From the NCBI GenBank assembly GCA_028583685.1, contig JAMXIF010001183.1:10841873-10905872 (forward strand): a DNA stretch of 64,000 bases, given 5' to 3'. The notes beneath the pieces were generated by a model. The model did not search any database. It was not told the origin of the DNA and saw nothing but the letters and a program-made list of their open reading frames with translations. Shown in pieces: positions 21,601 through 31,930 of this stretch (positions are counted from its first letter, which is position 1; the number at the start of each line of letters is the position of its first letter). A program made the translations under genes and the position numbers. The DNA is from Petaurus breviceps papuanus. Its lineage: Eukaryota; Chordata; Mammalia; Diprotodontia; Petauridae.

Positions 21601-21735
21601 ATGCAATTCCCACCCTCTAGCTGAAAAATCTCTCTTTTCGTTGATGTTTTCAGGATATTGAGTTTTCTAATAAACTCATTTCCTTTGCTTTTTTTTTTAA
21701 TATACTCATCTCCTTTGCTTTTAAGAATAACATAG

Positions 21736-22043
21736 AGGGGTGGCCAGGTGGCACAGTGAGTAAGAGCACTGGCCCCAGAGTAGGGATGACCTAGGATTGA
21801 ATCCAGGCTCTGATACTTATCACCACACCCAGAAATAACTGGCCGTGTAACCTTGAGCAAGTTACTTAACCCCAATTGCTTAGGGGCAGCCAGGTGGCTC
21901 AGTGACTAAGAGTACCAGCCTCAGAGTCAGGATGACCTGGGATTGAATCCAGGCTCTGATACTTAGCACCACACCCAGAAATAACTGGCTGTGTAACCTT
22001 GAGCAAGTTACTTAACCCCAATTGCTTTAAAAAAAAAAAAAGG
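21736..22043 (+). mobile_element. dimeric tRNA-derived SINE (two monomers, one A-tail)
   Basis: Two tandem monomers of a SINE subfamily marked by CACACCCAGAAATAACTGGC and CCTTGAGCAAGTTACTTAAC: monomer 1 about 21736-21884, monomer 2 about 21885-22043. Only the second has a poly-A tail. A single target-site duplication (ATAACATAG at 21727-21735 and 22044-22052) flanks the pair, so it looks like one insertion. Confidence 0.88.
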
Positions 22044-22052
22044 ATAACATAG

Positions 22053-22800
22053 TCCAGTAATTTCTTTCATTTGTTGTGCTTGATGTTTAGGTTGTTTTAG
22101 GCCGGTATATGAATGGACTTCCCTTCACTACTCAAAAGATTAATAATGTTAAAAGTTCCACAACTTGGAAAGAAAATTTTGAGGTTAAATAACCTGGGGA
22201 TTCTCTCTGCCTGTGTCTACTAATTTTATTATTCTACATTTACTCTCTAATTCTAATCCTTCTTGACAATTTTCTCTATATTTTTGAATATTTAATTCAT
22301 TGGTCTCTTCTTGTGAATGCCCACAGCTTTAAAGATATTCTCTACAGTTTGTTTTAAATTATTCTCTTGTTTACTGTTTTGAAATTCATCTTTGAGAGTT
22401 TTAGTTTTTTTCCTAATTTCTGACCTTATTTTTTATATGATATTCTAAACTCGGGGGGGGGGGTGTTGTTATTTTTTAAATCACATTTTGGTGTAAAAAG
22501 GTATTTACGTTTTGTTGCAGTTTTGTCATCCTTTTCTGAAGGTTTTGTATCACATTCTTTAATACCATAAGTAAATGTCTGCTATATTGTGACCTCTTTT
22601 GATTTATTGTTCTTTTTTTTCCCATCTCTGATTTTTTTGTGAGGTTTTTCTTATGTTGAAGTCTGTTATTTCCCTTCTGGGTTTCCTTGTTTGTTTGCTG
22701 TCACTTTTTTCTTACTTTGGGAAACTTTTAGATGATTTCCCATGATAAAGGGACCTAGATTTAGATATGACCTCTCATTTAGTCATCTTGACAGAAACTC
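22053..22800 (-). mobile_element. probable L1 5' region (5' UTR and ORF1), antisense
   Basis: T-rich, antisense to an A-rich coding-like strand, and ending at AGTCATCTTGACAGAAACTC, the inverse of the AAGATGGC-type text near many L1 5' ends. Weak recognition; a G-run interrupts it at about 22452. Confidence 0.4.
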
Positions 22801-23604
22801 CTCATATATGAAACAACAATAAATTAAATTGTGTGGTACATGTTACAATTGCTGTTTAAGAATTCACAGCAGTAAAAAAAATTGAGTCCTAAAATTGTCT
22901 GAATTTCCTTAACCTTAAAATGAGGGGTTTTGGTTTATGTGACATTTCTGATAGTTCATAAAGCTTTTCTGATTTTCTTGGCCTAGTCTCATTCATTTGT
23001 CTCTGCTAGACATTTCCCCATCGTCCACTCAGAAAACCTTTCTTTTTCTTTCTTCTCTATGCCTAGAATCTTTCACAGTAAAAATTTTCCCCATTCTCAC
23101 TAATTAGGCCAGAACCTTTCCCTTCTTATAAAACTCCTGGCCCTTTTACTACATTCCTGAGTGACCCTGGTGTATAGAGTAATATCAGACCCAGGTGACC
23201 CACTGACTGAACGCAGGTAGAGTAATATGAACTTAGCATTAATGATATTCCAATTCCAAGGGCGGGTAGTCTCTTGAATTTCTTGGACTTCCTTTTCCTT
23301 CTACCAAGCATGGCCTGACAACCACATCCAAGACTGGCATTATCCCTGGTTACATCTCTTCCTTATCTACCCCATTTCATTTTAAGGGCATCAAATCCTA
23401 TCATTATTTGGGTGAATGGTTGGGTATACTGCTCCCAAACCTTTTCTTGTTGCCTCTGTCTCCTCCAATATGCTTCCACTATTGGGGGTTTCAAATTATG
23501 GCATTTACTTGTATAACTTAAAACCTACCAAGTAAAGAGCTGTTGTTTTCAGCATGGAAATGCTCATCTAATTCTTACGCAAGGAGCCCATTGTGTCACA
23601 GAAC
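22801..23604. other. no gene or repeat recognised
   Basis: Mixed, pyrimidine-leaning sequence. The short minus-strand frame at 23126-23311 shows no known motif. Confidence 0.4.
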
Positions 23605-23765
23605 CATGGCATTGAACAGGAACCACTCCTAAGGCCCCCTCCAGCAATGGCATCCTTTAGTTCTATAACCAGAGAAGATTTTAGGGAAAAGATAGGACAC
23701 TAACAATCTACTGGCGTAGTCAGAACTAGAACCCAGGATTCTGAAATATGGCTAGGATGTGGGCA
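23605..23765 (-). mobile_element. Mar-1/MIR-type SINE, antisense, old
   Basis: CACTCCTAAGGCCCCCTCCA and CAGAACTAGAACCCAGGATT in the positions expected of antisense Mar-1/MIR. Poor match in the middle. Confidence 0.4.
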
Positions 23766-25100
23766 AATCCAATGGGAAAGGAACCACATTCCAGTTTAGG
23801 CAAAACAACCTGAACCAAACAGCATTGAGTAGAGAATAAATTCTCAAGAAAATGAGGAGAAAATCTAGCCTGACTGAAGTGAAGGGTATATATCACAGAG
23901 TGACTAAAAATAAAGTAGAACTAGATTATGAAGGTTCTTAAGAGTCAAGTAGAGAAGCTTAGATTTAAATCAGTAAGAAATTGGGAGCCTCCAAAGGATT
24001 CTTTTTTTCTTAAGCAAAGGATAATAGTGCCTTGCATCTATATATAATGTTTTGTAGTTTTCAAATCCCTTTCACATAATCTAACAAAGCACCTTTAATT
24101 TTAACACAATATGACATGTCTAACAATTGATATTTGCTATTGTAATGGGGGAGGGGGGAATGGCACACCAAAAGAGATTGCTTGTATTCTACATGGAAAC
24201 CAATTAGTCCTGGGCCATTTGCAATGCTTGGCATAGAAGTAACTCCTGGGAACTCTAATAACAGTGACAAATAAAAATTGAGTAAATTCTTGCTGATTTC
24301 TACCCATGTTCTACCTCAATATATCTTAAACATTCAAATGCTCCCTCCCACCTGTGCTGGATATACAGTAGAATATTTCAGAGACAGTTTGATGGAGGTG
24401 TAGAGGTAGTTACAGTTGTGTCGAGGATTTGGGGAAGGTTTGGGGCTTTTAAAAGGCCTTCCCACAAGGTTTTGGTAGCCTAGATCTTGAATGTGTTTAG
24501 GAGAAATGTGGAAGAACTTGAGAAAAACTGAAGGAGAACAACTCAAGCTGAAGGAGAAGAAAAGACTCCATTCTGAAGAAGAACTCAATCTGAGGTCAAG
24601 TCGTCTGAAGGAGGAAAGAGATTGTGGAGAAGGATCTGAGGATGGAGAGAAGAAATGGAAAGAGAAGATTCTGGGTAAGATGATGAGGGATGGAAAGTAC
24701 TTAAGGTAAAGAAAAGATGTAAGACAAATTGGTAAGACAGGTAAGAGGTTAATAAGGGAAAGGAAAGGAAGTTAGGTGTGGCCATCAAGTTGACAGAGCC
24801 AATAAAAAAGTGAGGTGGCATTAATGAGGTGATAAGGTGAGTCTCAATCATTCCTAGCAGTTTTCAATATTAGGAGTGAGGTTCTTATTATCAAAAAAAA
24901 AAATGGAGAACAAGGAAAACTTTTGCAGTGATTTGCATTGAGTGTTTAGTGTTTGCATCCTCACCATGACCAAATGACTGCTTTATATTTTCAACGTGTC
25001 AATAGACTTCTCTCCCTTCATGAAGAGAAAGTGAAGTGACCTGAGGAATGCCCCATAAAACTCAAGGTTATTAGAGATACTGAAGTGTTCTTTACTAAAA
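23766..25100. other. unassigned, purine-rich at 24480-24740
   Basis: No gene. The Lys/Glu-rich plus-strand frame at 24491-24709 reflects a GA-rich stretch. An old antisense LINE is possible but not demonstrated. Confidence 0.4.
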
Positions 25101-25116
25101 AAAAAAAAAAAGAAAT

Positions 25117-25285
25117 AGGGGCAGTTAGGTATAGCAGTGAATAGAGCATTGGCCCTGGAGTCAGGAGGACCTGAGTTCAAATCCATCCTCAGACACTTAA
25201 TACTAATTAGCTGTGTGACCTTGGGCAAGTCACTTAACCCCAAATGTCCTGCCTTCCCTCCAACAAAAAAAGAAAAAAAGAAATA
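25117..25285 (+). mobile_element. tRNA-derived SINE (WSINE1-like)
   Basis: Head GGGGCAGTTAGGTATAGCAG, GAGTTCAAATCCATCCTCAG, A-rich tail. Flanked by the same AAAAGAAATAGGG text on both sides (target-site duplication). Confidence 0.92.
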
Positions 25286-25378
25286 GGGAGCTTCAATGAG
25301 GAAAAAAAAAAGTAGAAAAGCATATAGGGAAAGAGATATATGAAACTGCATAAAAGAGAAACCTGCCAGAAGGCTAGG

Positions 25379-25398
25379 GGGGGGGGCGGGGGGGGGCA
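25379..25398. repeat. poly-G run
   Basis: About 20 bases of G with one or two C interruptions; a second G-run is at about 22452. Length may be unreliable in sequencing. Confidence 0.8.
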
Positions 25399-25614
25399 GG
25401 AGAATACCGTATAGAGGAAGAAGGTGAGAAGTAGCTATGAGGCTTGAAGAGGAAGAATAAATTTGAGACTCTTCTGGAAGAGAAGAAAGGGAGCAGGGTT
25501 AGATACTCTAAGGAAGAAGTAACAGCTTGTCCTCTAAGAAATGAAAAAGTCTTGGGTAGGAAACCAAATGCCAGAGGGAGAAAGCAGAAGAAAAAGAAAG
25601 GGAGGAAGAGGGAA

Positions 25615-25860
25615 TAATAACATTTACATAATACCTACTATGTTACAGGCACTGTGCTTTGCACAAATATCTCATTTGGTCCTCATAACAGCCCTATGAC
25701 ATAGGTTTTTTTTTAATAGTTAAAGAAACTGAGGCAGACAGAGGTTATGTGACTTACCCAAAATCACACAGCTAGTAATTGTCTGAAGCCAGATGAGAAC
25801 ACATTTCTCCCTAACACCAGGACCAAAGTTCTATCCACTGGACCACCTAGATGCCATCCA
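25615..25860 (-). mobile_element. Ther-1/MIR CORE-SINE, antisense, near full length
   Basis: CATTTACATAATACCTACTA, CAGGCACTGTGCTTTGCACA, CCTCATAACAGCCCTATGAC, ATCACACAGCTAGTAATTGT, CTGGACCACCTAGATGCC. Confidence 0.85.
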
Positions 25861-26174
25861 GCTGTTGTCCACTGAAAGTAAGGGAAACAAAAAAGAAAAA
25901 TGCAGATAAGGGAACTGAACATCTGGTTGAGAAGAGGGTATCCTTGAATGCGATTCTGATTTCTTAAACAGCAAAATGACAGGCTCCTGACAAGGGATGG
26001 AATGTACTTAACATAGGCTGGTAAGAATGTATTTTACTCAGTATCTTACTAATCTTATCAAAAGAGCTTTTACTCAGAGAAGGAGGAAAGCTACCTATAT
26101 TCAGCAAGCTATGTGTCATTGAACGTCATTACAATGTGGGAGGAAGAATGACAGTTAAAACATACAGAAATTCA

Positions 26175-27494
26175 CAAGAGATAAAATCCAAAAATAGATG
26201 ATAGTATTAAAAGCCATGGCCTCAAAGGTCTATCTATATGAAAAAGGAAAAAGTCAAATAAACTAGAGATCCTAATACAAGGGAGTGAATTTTACCTCAG
26301 ACCTATCACTGAGATTTAGTGGAATAGGACTTATGACTAGACTATGGCTCTGAAGGGCTATGCTTTATTCAAGAGAAATAAGCTAGATTAAAAGAGAGTA
26401 GGGTAGCATTGCCTATTAAGAAAATATACTCAAATGAAGAAATCTCAGAACCTCAACAGGGAAAACATGATCCAGTGCACTTGGGTGAAGATGTATGCAG
26501 TAAGAGACCCAAAAGCTTCTGTCACCCAAATACACTACAAACCACCTAGACAGAAAAAGGATATAGGTGAGTTTGGGAATTAGATCACAAGCCTGTTCCA
26601 GGGGCATAATAAATAGTAACCGGAGACTTCAATTATCCACGTATCTACTTTAGCTATCTCTCTTTGCCAAAAGCAAAGCAACTAAAAATGTGTCGAATTG
26701 TCTTAATGGTAACTTCATCCTTCAAATATTGAAGGAACTGATAGAAATTCTATTCTGAATCTGATTCTTATTATTAGGAAGGAACTAGTTGGTGGGGTCA
26801 AAATAAAAGGGATTCTGAAGGAAAGTCCTAGAGTTTGTGACAGAGGAGAAAAAAGTTGTACATAGTTCGACTTGTGCCCTAGATTCTGGGTATGCATATT
26901 TCCAATGGTTCAGAGGTTCCCATAGACTAAAATTGCATAGACGACCACCCAAGGTAGAATGGGGCAGGAGTGGGGCACAAGAGGAAACAATCAACTCCAA
27001 AGAATGAAATGCTGAAGATAGAATGAGAAACAATTCTGATGAGAAAGAAAAATAGGAGTTGTCTTAAAAAAAAACTAAAAGAAGAACAAAAAATTCATCC
27101 ACTTAGATTTCTTAAAATTAAGTTCAAAAGTTGAAGGACAAGGAACAGAAGATAAATGCAAAAATATAGTGTAGTTCTCTAAGGGGTAGTAAAAAGAGTT
27201 CTAAAGCTCAAAGCTGAAAAAGTGGGTTCATGAGGAAACCTAAGAACAAAGAGACTTTTTAAAGCTATATTGGGGAAATCAAAGGAGGTCTCCAATTTCT
27301 GCTAGGGTGTGATGACAGAGAGAAGGCAGAGTTAATTAATTTTTGCTTTATTTCCATTGTCTAGACCAGGTGTAGGAACCTGAGTCCTTGAGGCTATATG
27401 TGTTCCCCACACCTGGTCTAGACTCTATGCCAAGGAGAATGGGATCTTGAGCTATGTTAAGAAAGACATAGCTTCCAAAAATAAGAAGTTTGAG
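26175..27494 (+). mobile_element. L3/CR1 LINE, ORF2 endonuclease region (left piece)
   Basis: The text follows the CR1/L3 endonuclease region in order: AAGGGCTATGCTTTATTCAA, GTAGGGTAGCATTGCCTATT, ACTACAAACCACCTAGACAG (the YRPPRQ motif), GGAGACTTCAATTATCCACG (the GDFNYP motif), TTCTGAATCTGATTCTTATT (LDLIL). Many disabling changes; not coding. Holds a 49-bp hAT at 27367 and is cut by a Mar-1 SINE at 27495. Confidence 0.8.
27367..27415. mobile_element. 49-bp minimal hAT (OposCharlie3-like) MITE
   Basis: Starts CAGGTGTAGGAACCTGAG, ends TGTTCCCCACACCTG: terminal inverted repeats with almost no interior. Flanked by a perfect 8-bp duplication GTCTAGAC (27359-27366 and 27416-27423), matching the hAT target preference NTCTAGAN. 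Removing it joins CR1 text smoothly (TTTCCATT ... CTATGCCAAGGAGAATG). Confidence 0.85.
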
Positions 27495-27690
27495 ATGACA
27501 TAGACAATGTAGCAGACTTAGAGTCAAAGGACCTGAGTTCAAATACAGACTCTGTCACTTTCCTACCTGTGTGACCTTGGATAAGTCACCCAACCTCTCT
27601 TGATCTCAGTATCTTCATTTGCACAATGAGAGCACTAGATGATATGATCCCTAAGGTTCCTTCTAACTCTAAATCTATGTTCCTTTCATT
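27495..27690 (+). mobile_element. Mar-1-type CORE-SINE inside L3/CR1
   Basis: GACCTGAGTTCAAATACAGA, GTGTGACCTTGGATAAGTCA, CTAGATGATATGATCCCTAA, CTCTAAATCTATGTTCC. Complete 3' end. Confidence 0.88.
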
Positions 27691-28030
27691 TAGAATGGTC
27701 CCATTCTACCTCACCCTGGTCAGAGAGCACCATCTAAGTGGGGTATGGTGCTCAGTTCTTAATGCTACAATTTAGGCTGAACAGTGGTAATTTGGATAGT
27801 AACCAGAGAATGGCAACCAGAATTGTGAAGAAGCTCAAACTTATTCCATAGAAGAATAACATGAAGGAAGTGGGTATGTGTATCATGGAGAAGAGAAAAA
27901 GTGGGAAAGGAGGATTTTAATTTTTTTTTAAGTACTTAAAAGGCTATTATAGGGAAAAGATTGACTCCGTTTGGCCCCAGAAGGCAAAATCAGGAATAAC
28001 TGGGAGAGACTCAGCACTTACAATCTGTAT
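27691..28030 (+). mobile_element. L3/CR1 LINE, ORF2 3' part (right piece)
   Basis: CTACCTCACCCTGGTCAGAG, GGTGCTCAGTTCTTAATGC, AATGGCAACCAGAATTGTGA, AGTACTTAAAAGGC, GTTTGGCCCCAGAAGGCAAA: the conserved C-terminal CR1 text, same strand as the left piece. Confidence 0.78.
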
Positions 28031-28290
28031 GTAGATTGAAGCTAACTTTAATGAAGAGAGTATGCAAGTTTGTGCAGATATTATTCTACAGTAGTCTGTA
28101 TCTTTAAAGTCATAAAAATTGACTAAAAGTTCCAGCGAATAGACCTCTTTATGCTAATTTATTTTGTTTATTTAACATGATCTTCCAGTGTTAACTGCAA
28201 AATATGGAACACAATAATCTCTGATTAATCAAAATTGCATGGCATTCAAAAGACAATAAAAACTATCTGATAGGCATAAATGGTCTACAG

Positions 28291-28648
28291 CAGTGGTATC
28301 AAACACAAATAAAAATAAGGGCCACTGAACTATAAACAAGGATCCCTGCTGGCTGCACGTTGACTTAGAAAACTACACATATAGGGTGGCTAGGTGGCAC
28401 GGTGAATAGAGCACTGATGCTGGAGTTAAGAGGACCTGAGTTCAAATCTGGCCTCAGACACTTAAAACTAGCTGCGTGACCTTGGGCAAGTCACTTAACC
28501 CCAATTGCCCTACCTTCCCCCCTCCAAAGAAAAGTACATATTAACATCATCTATGTATTTCATTTCTTTTGTTAAATATTCCCAATTACATTTTAATCTG
28601 AGTATTGTGGGCCTTATGAGGTCAACAGGAGCATTACTGACCCCTCTG
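28291..28648. mobile_element. hAT (Charlie-type) nonautonomous element, interrupted
   Basis: Begins CAGTGGTATCAAACAC and ends GACCCCTCTG (inverted repeat with mismatches). 8-bp duplication GTCTACAG at 28283-28290 and 28649-28656. Interior keeps AAGGATCCCTGCTGGCTGCA and ACATTTTAATCTGAG. A WSINE1-like copy sits inside. Confidence 0.88.
28384..28530 (+). mobile_element. tRNA-derived SINE (WSINE1-like) inside hAT
   Basis: GGGTGGCTAGGTGGCACGGT, GAGTTCAAATCTGGCCTCAG, CTTGGGCAAGTCACTTAACC, short A-rich tail. Flanked by related TACACATAT / TACATATT, likely its duplication. Confidence 0.92.
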
Positions 28649-28656
28649 GTCTACAG

Positions 28657-29045
28657 TATATTTCCAATGAGAACTTGTGCACAAAAAGTAGTAAGGGGAA
28701 TATGATCAAAAAGGATGTGAGCCAGTCATGCAGCTGGAACAAGGAATAACATGTGGACAGTTTGTATGCTGCTTGGGTACCTAGTTCTCAAAACTAGGGG
28801 GACCTAGCACTAGGAACTGATTAGTATAAATAATGAATCTGGCAATCACATTATTTGAATCTGCATTGTTTATTTCCATTGGGCTAGAACCAATCATCAA
28901 ATTTTAATAGAACTATGACTTTGAATAATGAGAATTCAAATATGTTTCACCACTTCAGGGGATTCATTATTCAGACCATGAGGATTTTATGGGATGACAT
29001 AGCCAAAAGTCTCAAAGGATGATTAGGTATGACTGGGTTGTGACC
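28657..29045. other. no gene or repeat recognised
   Basis: Short unique-looking spacer. Confidence 0.45.
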
Positions 29046-29047
29046 TT

Positions 29048-29192
29048 GATCTTTTTTTTTTTGGAGGGCAATTGGAGTTAAGTGACTTGCCCAAGGTCAC
29101 ACAGCTAGTTAAGTGTCAAGTGTCTGAGGTCGTATTTGAACTCCTGACTTCAGGACCCATCCTCTATTCACTGCGCCACCTAGTTGCCCCCT
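29048..29192 (-). mobile_element. tRNA-derived SINE (WSINE1-like), antisense
   Basis: Poly-T, GGAGGGCAATTGGAGTTAAG, CTTGCCCAAGGTCACACAGC, CTATTCACTGCGCCACCTAG. Confidence 0.9.
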
Positions 29193-29234
29193 TTTCTAGT
29201 ATTTATTGACTGAAATTATATGAACTAAGTATTT

Positions 29235-29370
29235 ATACATGTTGTCTCGCCAGAAAAAGTATGTGTTCTTTGAATGCAGACTCTTTCATTTCTGCCCTTT
29301 TCTCTCCAATGCCTTTATACAGTGTCTCATACATAGAAGATGCTTCATAAAGGCTTATTGATTGATTGAC
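29235..29370 (+). mobile_element. L2 LINE 3' end
   Basis: TGAATGCAGACTCTTTCATT, CTCCAATGCCTTTATACAGT, CATACATAGAAGATGCTTCA, TTATTGATTGATTG tail. Confidence 0.65.
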
Positions 29371-29615
29371 ATTTATATAGTCCTTTAAAGTTTGGAATGT
29401 AAGATATGTGTATATGTGTGTATACATATATGTATATATAAAATCTCATTTTATTCTCACAATCTTTTTAACTAGATGCTATTCAATTTCTGAAATTTAC
29501 AGAGGCAAAAACCAAGGATCAGAGACGAGTGACTCAGCCAGGGTCACATTAACTAGAGGGTGTCTGAGGTGAGAATCAAACTCAGGTCTTCCTGATTGCA
29601 CATGGCCCTGCTTAT
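29371..29615 (-). mobile_element. MIR/Ther-1 CORE-SINE, antisense
   Basis: CATTTATATAGTCCTTTAAA, CTCATTTTATTCTCACAATC, GCCAGGGTCACATTAACTAG, CTCAGGTCTTCCTGATTGC. Confidence 0.7.
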
Positions 29616-29639
29616 CCATCAATCAAAGTTACTGTTACC

Positions 29640-30040
29640 TTGATTTTCCCTTTCATTCACACAAAACAGCAACAGATCCTTAGAGAACTAATCATTCTTT
29701 GTACTCCACCTTTCTTTGACATACACATTACCCCAATTCCAACTCACCAAGACATGCTCTTCATATTTCTGAGTCTACCCTCATCTTCCTCACTCTTTTC
29801 TTCTATTCTCATTAATACTTGTCTTTGTACATTTCTCTTCCATCTCCTCCTTTTCAAGGTCCTTTTTAAACAAATTCCTCCCCTTCCCCCATTCTTCCTT
29901 TATTCCATCTTTAAGCCCTGACTTTTACAAGTTACTCATTCTCCCATGCTTTGTGTGTTTCCCTCTCATTTCTTCTTTCTCACCCACTTCTTCCTTTTTC
30001 TTCCCTTACCTGCAATCCCTTGATTTAGCGAACAGTGAAT
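29640..30040. other. pyrimidine-rich unassigned stretch
   Basis: C/T-rich; the 93-residue frame at 29640-29921 is a composition effect. Possibly an old L2 3' region but not clear. Confidence 0.35.
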
Positions 30041-30084
30041 TTGAAATCAGAGATCCATCTTTAATCCAGGCTTTGTGGGTTTCA

Positions 30085-30250
30085 TAGAATTAGAGCTGAG
30101 ATAACATGTCATTTAGAACAACCCTTTCCTTATACAAATGATAAAACTTCGATTCACCCAACAAGGTCGCAAGAACCCAAATCCTAACCCGGGCATCAGC
30201 CTGGAGATCCAGCATTCTTTGCAGTGCCAGATCTGCTACCTCATTGTCCT
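30085..30250 (-). mobile_element. Mar-1-type SINE, antisense
   Basis: TCATAGAATTAGAGCTGAGA, CAACCCTTTCCTTATACAAA, CCTGGAGATCCAGCATTCTT in the order of antisense Mar-1. Confidence 0.6.
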
Positions 30251-30469
30251 AGGACTGGAACCTATCACTCTGAACAGGCCTCTGAGATTTCTTTAATCTG
30301 TATTTTGAGGCCGGGGAAGATGTACTAGAAAACCTCTAAGGTCCCATGGCTCTAAATCATATTATCTTTTCTCCCTTTCCTTCTCCAAGTATAGAAGCAG
30401 TGTGTTCCCTTTACAAGACAGACCCTCTCAACTTAAGCTGTATCTGTCCCCCCAACGAAAGTTTTCTTC

Positions 30470-30740
30470 ACTTTAGCTAAAGCACACTGACCTAGACATT
30501 TCCTGGGCCCCATTTTCCAGGCAGCCTTGGCCACTAAGGGGTCTACCCAAAGATATGGACAGGCTCTGCAGGAGAGACAATGCAGAACTCCCCTGCACCT
30601 CCGAGCTGTAGCCAAATCAGCAGCTGCAGGCTGCTGAAACCACACCCCCCTCCCAGAAGCCCTGACCTCGGGCTGCAGCTGCGGCCTCCTTGGCCTTCTT
30701 GTTGCAGCTGCTTCCCATCGTGAAACTCTAGGATAAGGGG
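30470..30740. other. isolated GC-rich island with open minus-strand frame
   Basis: Clearly richer in G+C than its flanks, with CAGCTGCAGG/GGCTGCAGCTG motifs. The minus strand is open for 117 codons (30433-30786). In another frame an ATG at 30718 gives MGSSCNKKAKEAAAAARGQG before stopping. Neither matches a protein I know. A retrocopy fragment or LTR piece is possible. Confidence 0.35.
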
Positions 30741-31144
30741 CGCCCAGACCTTTCTTATTCAGTAAGGACATTAGACAGATCATCATATTGATGAGTTATT
30801 AGAATAACATGTACTGAAAATAGACAACTGTAAGTTTTTTGCCATTTGTGTTTTTTTTTTTAATTCACGCACAATTCTTGGTAGGATTTTAAAGAGTTAT
30901 GTAGTTTATTGCATAGGTTGTCTGCACTGGTACCCAAGAAATCTGAAAATACTGGAGGAAAATATGGGTATCTCTAAGGACTGTGGATATCTCTTCTCCT
31001 GGGTATAGAAAGACATGTGCAAGAACCATACAAGGAGGGGTGCAGACTACACCCACATGGGTCAGATCAGACTGCATGCAGTTAAACACTGAAGGATAAT
31101 CAGGAGTGTGTGATTTGCCCTATGGTTCAGTTCAATGTAAGAAA

Positions 31145-31325
31145 TGGTAACCGATAGGGCAAAGGTCAAAGGTTGTAAGCTCAAGTCTACTTAAGGCACT
31201 TACTAGCTGGGTGAATCTAAGATAGTCATTTGACCTCTTCATGCCTCAGTTTTCTGTAAATTAATTTAGATCTGATGGCTTCTAAGTGACTTCTGGCTCT
31301 AAATTTGTGGTCCTATAATTTAATC
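31145..31325 (+). mobile_element. Mar-1-type CORE-SINE
   Basis: CTCAAGTCTACTTAAGGCAC, CTTCATGCCTCAGTTTTCTG, CTGGCTCTAAATTTGTGGTC. Old. Confidence 0.7.
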
Positions 31326-31420
31326 CATATATTAAGCATTTATTAAACCCCAAATGTATGGGGGAAACTTGCTAGGTGCTGGGAATACAAAACTGTACAT
31401 GATAGATTCATAGTTTCATG
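31326..31420 (-). mobile_element. L2 LINE 3' terminus, antisense
   Basis: ATTAAGCATTTATTAAACCC, GCTAGGTGCTGGGAATACAA. Short. Confidence 0.55.
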
Positions 31421-31619
31421 TATAATCATTCTTATTATACTACTTGTGGAAATGTGTGTTTTCTCCCCCAAATTAAAATATTATTTTCTAATATATGATT
31501 TGGTGAGTTTTGTCATCCTCTATTTTGAAGGGGCTTCATAGTTCAAATGGATAGGTGGGGCTGGGAAGGGAGGGTGATGTGTGCAATGTAGCAGAACTCA
31601 GTTTACATCTTCTTGAAAA

Positions 31620-31930
31620 TAGGGCAGAATGGAGCTCAATGACGACTAGTTAGTTTATGCACCAGATTGCAAGCTGTTTTTAATCTGCTGCACATGAAAC
31701 AAAACAATCCTAATCATTTCGCATGGAAAGTCACAACGGCTTTTGCAGGAGCATTCCTGAAATTCCTTCATGCTTAAGACACAACTTAAGGCGCAAAAGG
31801 AAAAGAGGCAATAAAATTATAAGGACAGAAAAATAGGGGTCCAGAAAAATGGCAGCAGTTGAGTTCAATTAGCAATTTGATTGCACCAAGACTCATGACA
31901 GACTTCATTTCTAGTTGAGTAACATTGACA
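31620..31930. other. candidate conserved noncoding element
   Basis: Repeat-free, balanced sequence with clustered factor-like words: TTTTTAATCTGCTGCAC, AAACAATCCTAATCATTT (SOX- and homeobox-like), GAGCATTCCTGAAATTCC (TEAD-like), CATGACAGAC. Inferred only from composition and motif density in a probable TBXT-PRR18 interval. Confidence 0.3.

Noticed and set aside
22452-22463. Poly-G runs here and at 25379-25398 as G-quadruplex or regulatory sites
   Set aside because: Single homopolymer-like runs without spaced G-tracts; length may be sequencing-dependent.
24491-24851. Lys/Glu-rich frame on plus and Ser/His/Leu frame on minus
   Set aside because: Composition effect of a GA-rich stretch; no conserved motif.
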